In this document: piece after piece, positions 63,605 through 64,000 of the stretch
Layout: every line of letters starts with the position of its first letter
How positions within the stretch are numbered: position 1 is the stretch's first letter
Source: Parasutterella secunda
GTDB taxonomy: Bacteria > Pseudomonadota > Gammaproteobacteria > Burkholderiales > Burkholderiaceae_F
Length of the DNA: 64,000 bases
Direction: 5' to 3'
Assembly (NCBI RefSeq): GCF_023336895.1
Contig: NZ_JAMBLT010000001.1
Coordinates: 310,001-374,000 of the forward strand
The notes under the pieces: generated by a model
Databases searched by the model: none
What the model was told of the DNA's origin: nothing
The model's input: the letters and a program-made list of their open reading frames with translations, nothing else
Translations under genes and position numbers: made by a program

Positions 63605-64000
<396 letters not shown>

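Overview
The window reads as a piece of a mid-GC betaproteobacterial chromosome (order Burkholderiales, most likely family Sutterellaceae: Sutterella, Parasutterella or Turicimonas type). The basis is established gene orders and protein types: fmt-rsmB-DUF4390-ntrY-ntrX-trkA-trkH, a single-cysteine DksA, an SAH riboswitch in front of ahcY, and a gut-anaerobe style periplasmic [FeFe] hydrogenase. The genus is an inference. The window is densely coded: 55 intact or window-edge protein genes plus one decayed gene, with no rRNA, tRNA, CRISPR array, prophage or intact insertion sequence seen.

Layout. 0-6.2 kb: 3' end of a CtpA-type protease, a membrane metallophosphoesterase, a small stand-alone FtsK-like ATPase, a HAD nucleotidase, sppA and dksA. 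6.4-10.4 kb (minus): COG0523 GTPase, rlmI and two tandem LpxL-type acyltransferases. 10.6-15.6 kb: the activated-methyl module, metK and riboswitch-controlled ahcY, with a nitroreductase and trpS between them. 15.6-24.7 kb: fau, slt, an overlapping cca-folB-ttcA run, rsmI diverging from an LpoA-like gene, and uup. 24.7-25.4 kb: relic of an ABC-2 type exporter ATPase, broken by a stop and frameshifts. 25.4-27.2 kb: long-chain acyl-CoA ligase.

27.3-33.6 kb is the most distinctive block: a HemN-like radical SAM protein, then hydA-hydB-hydC (catalytic subunit, Tat-signal small subunit, four-helix cytochrome b), a terminator, then the maturases hydF and hydE. Together they describe a periplasm-facing [FeFe] hydrogenase wired to the quinone pool. 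The third maturase, hydG, is not in the window. HydA carries Thr instead of the usual Met in its second H-cluster motif, and a palindrome-bearing leader precedes it.

33.7-44.4 kb: prfC, a pyrimidine permease, an M20 peptidase, tex, and an Aap-type amino-acid ABC operon (binding protein, two permeases, an SRPBCC protein) with no ATPase gene. 44.6-50.9 kb: a CorC/CNNM protein, topB, a degenerate DprA, def and an alpha/beta hydrolase. 51.0-59.6 kb: the conserved fmt-to-trkH run linking initiator-tRNA formylation, rRNA methylation, a NtrY/NtrX-like two-component system and Trk potassium uptake. 59.6-64 kb: DUF1840, a YecA-like protein, an AmpG-like permease, a RsuA-type pseudouridine synthase, xthA, and the 5' part of pyrE, cut by the window edge.
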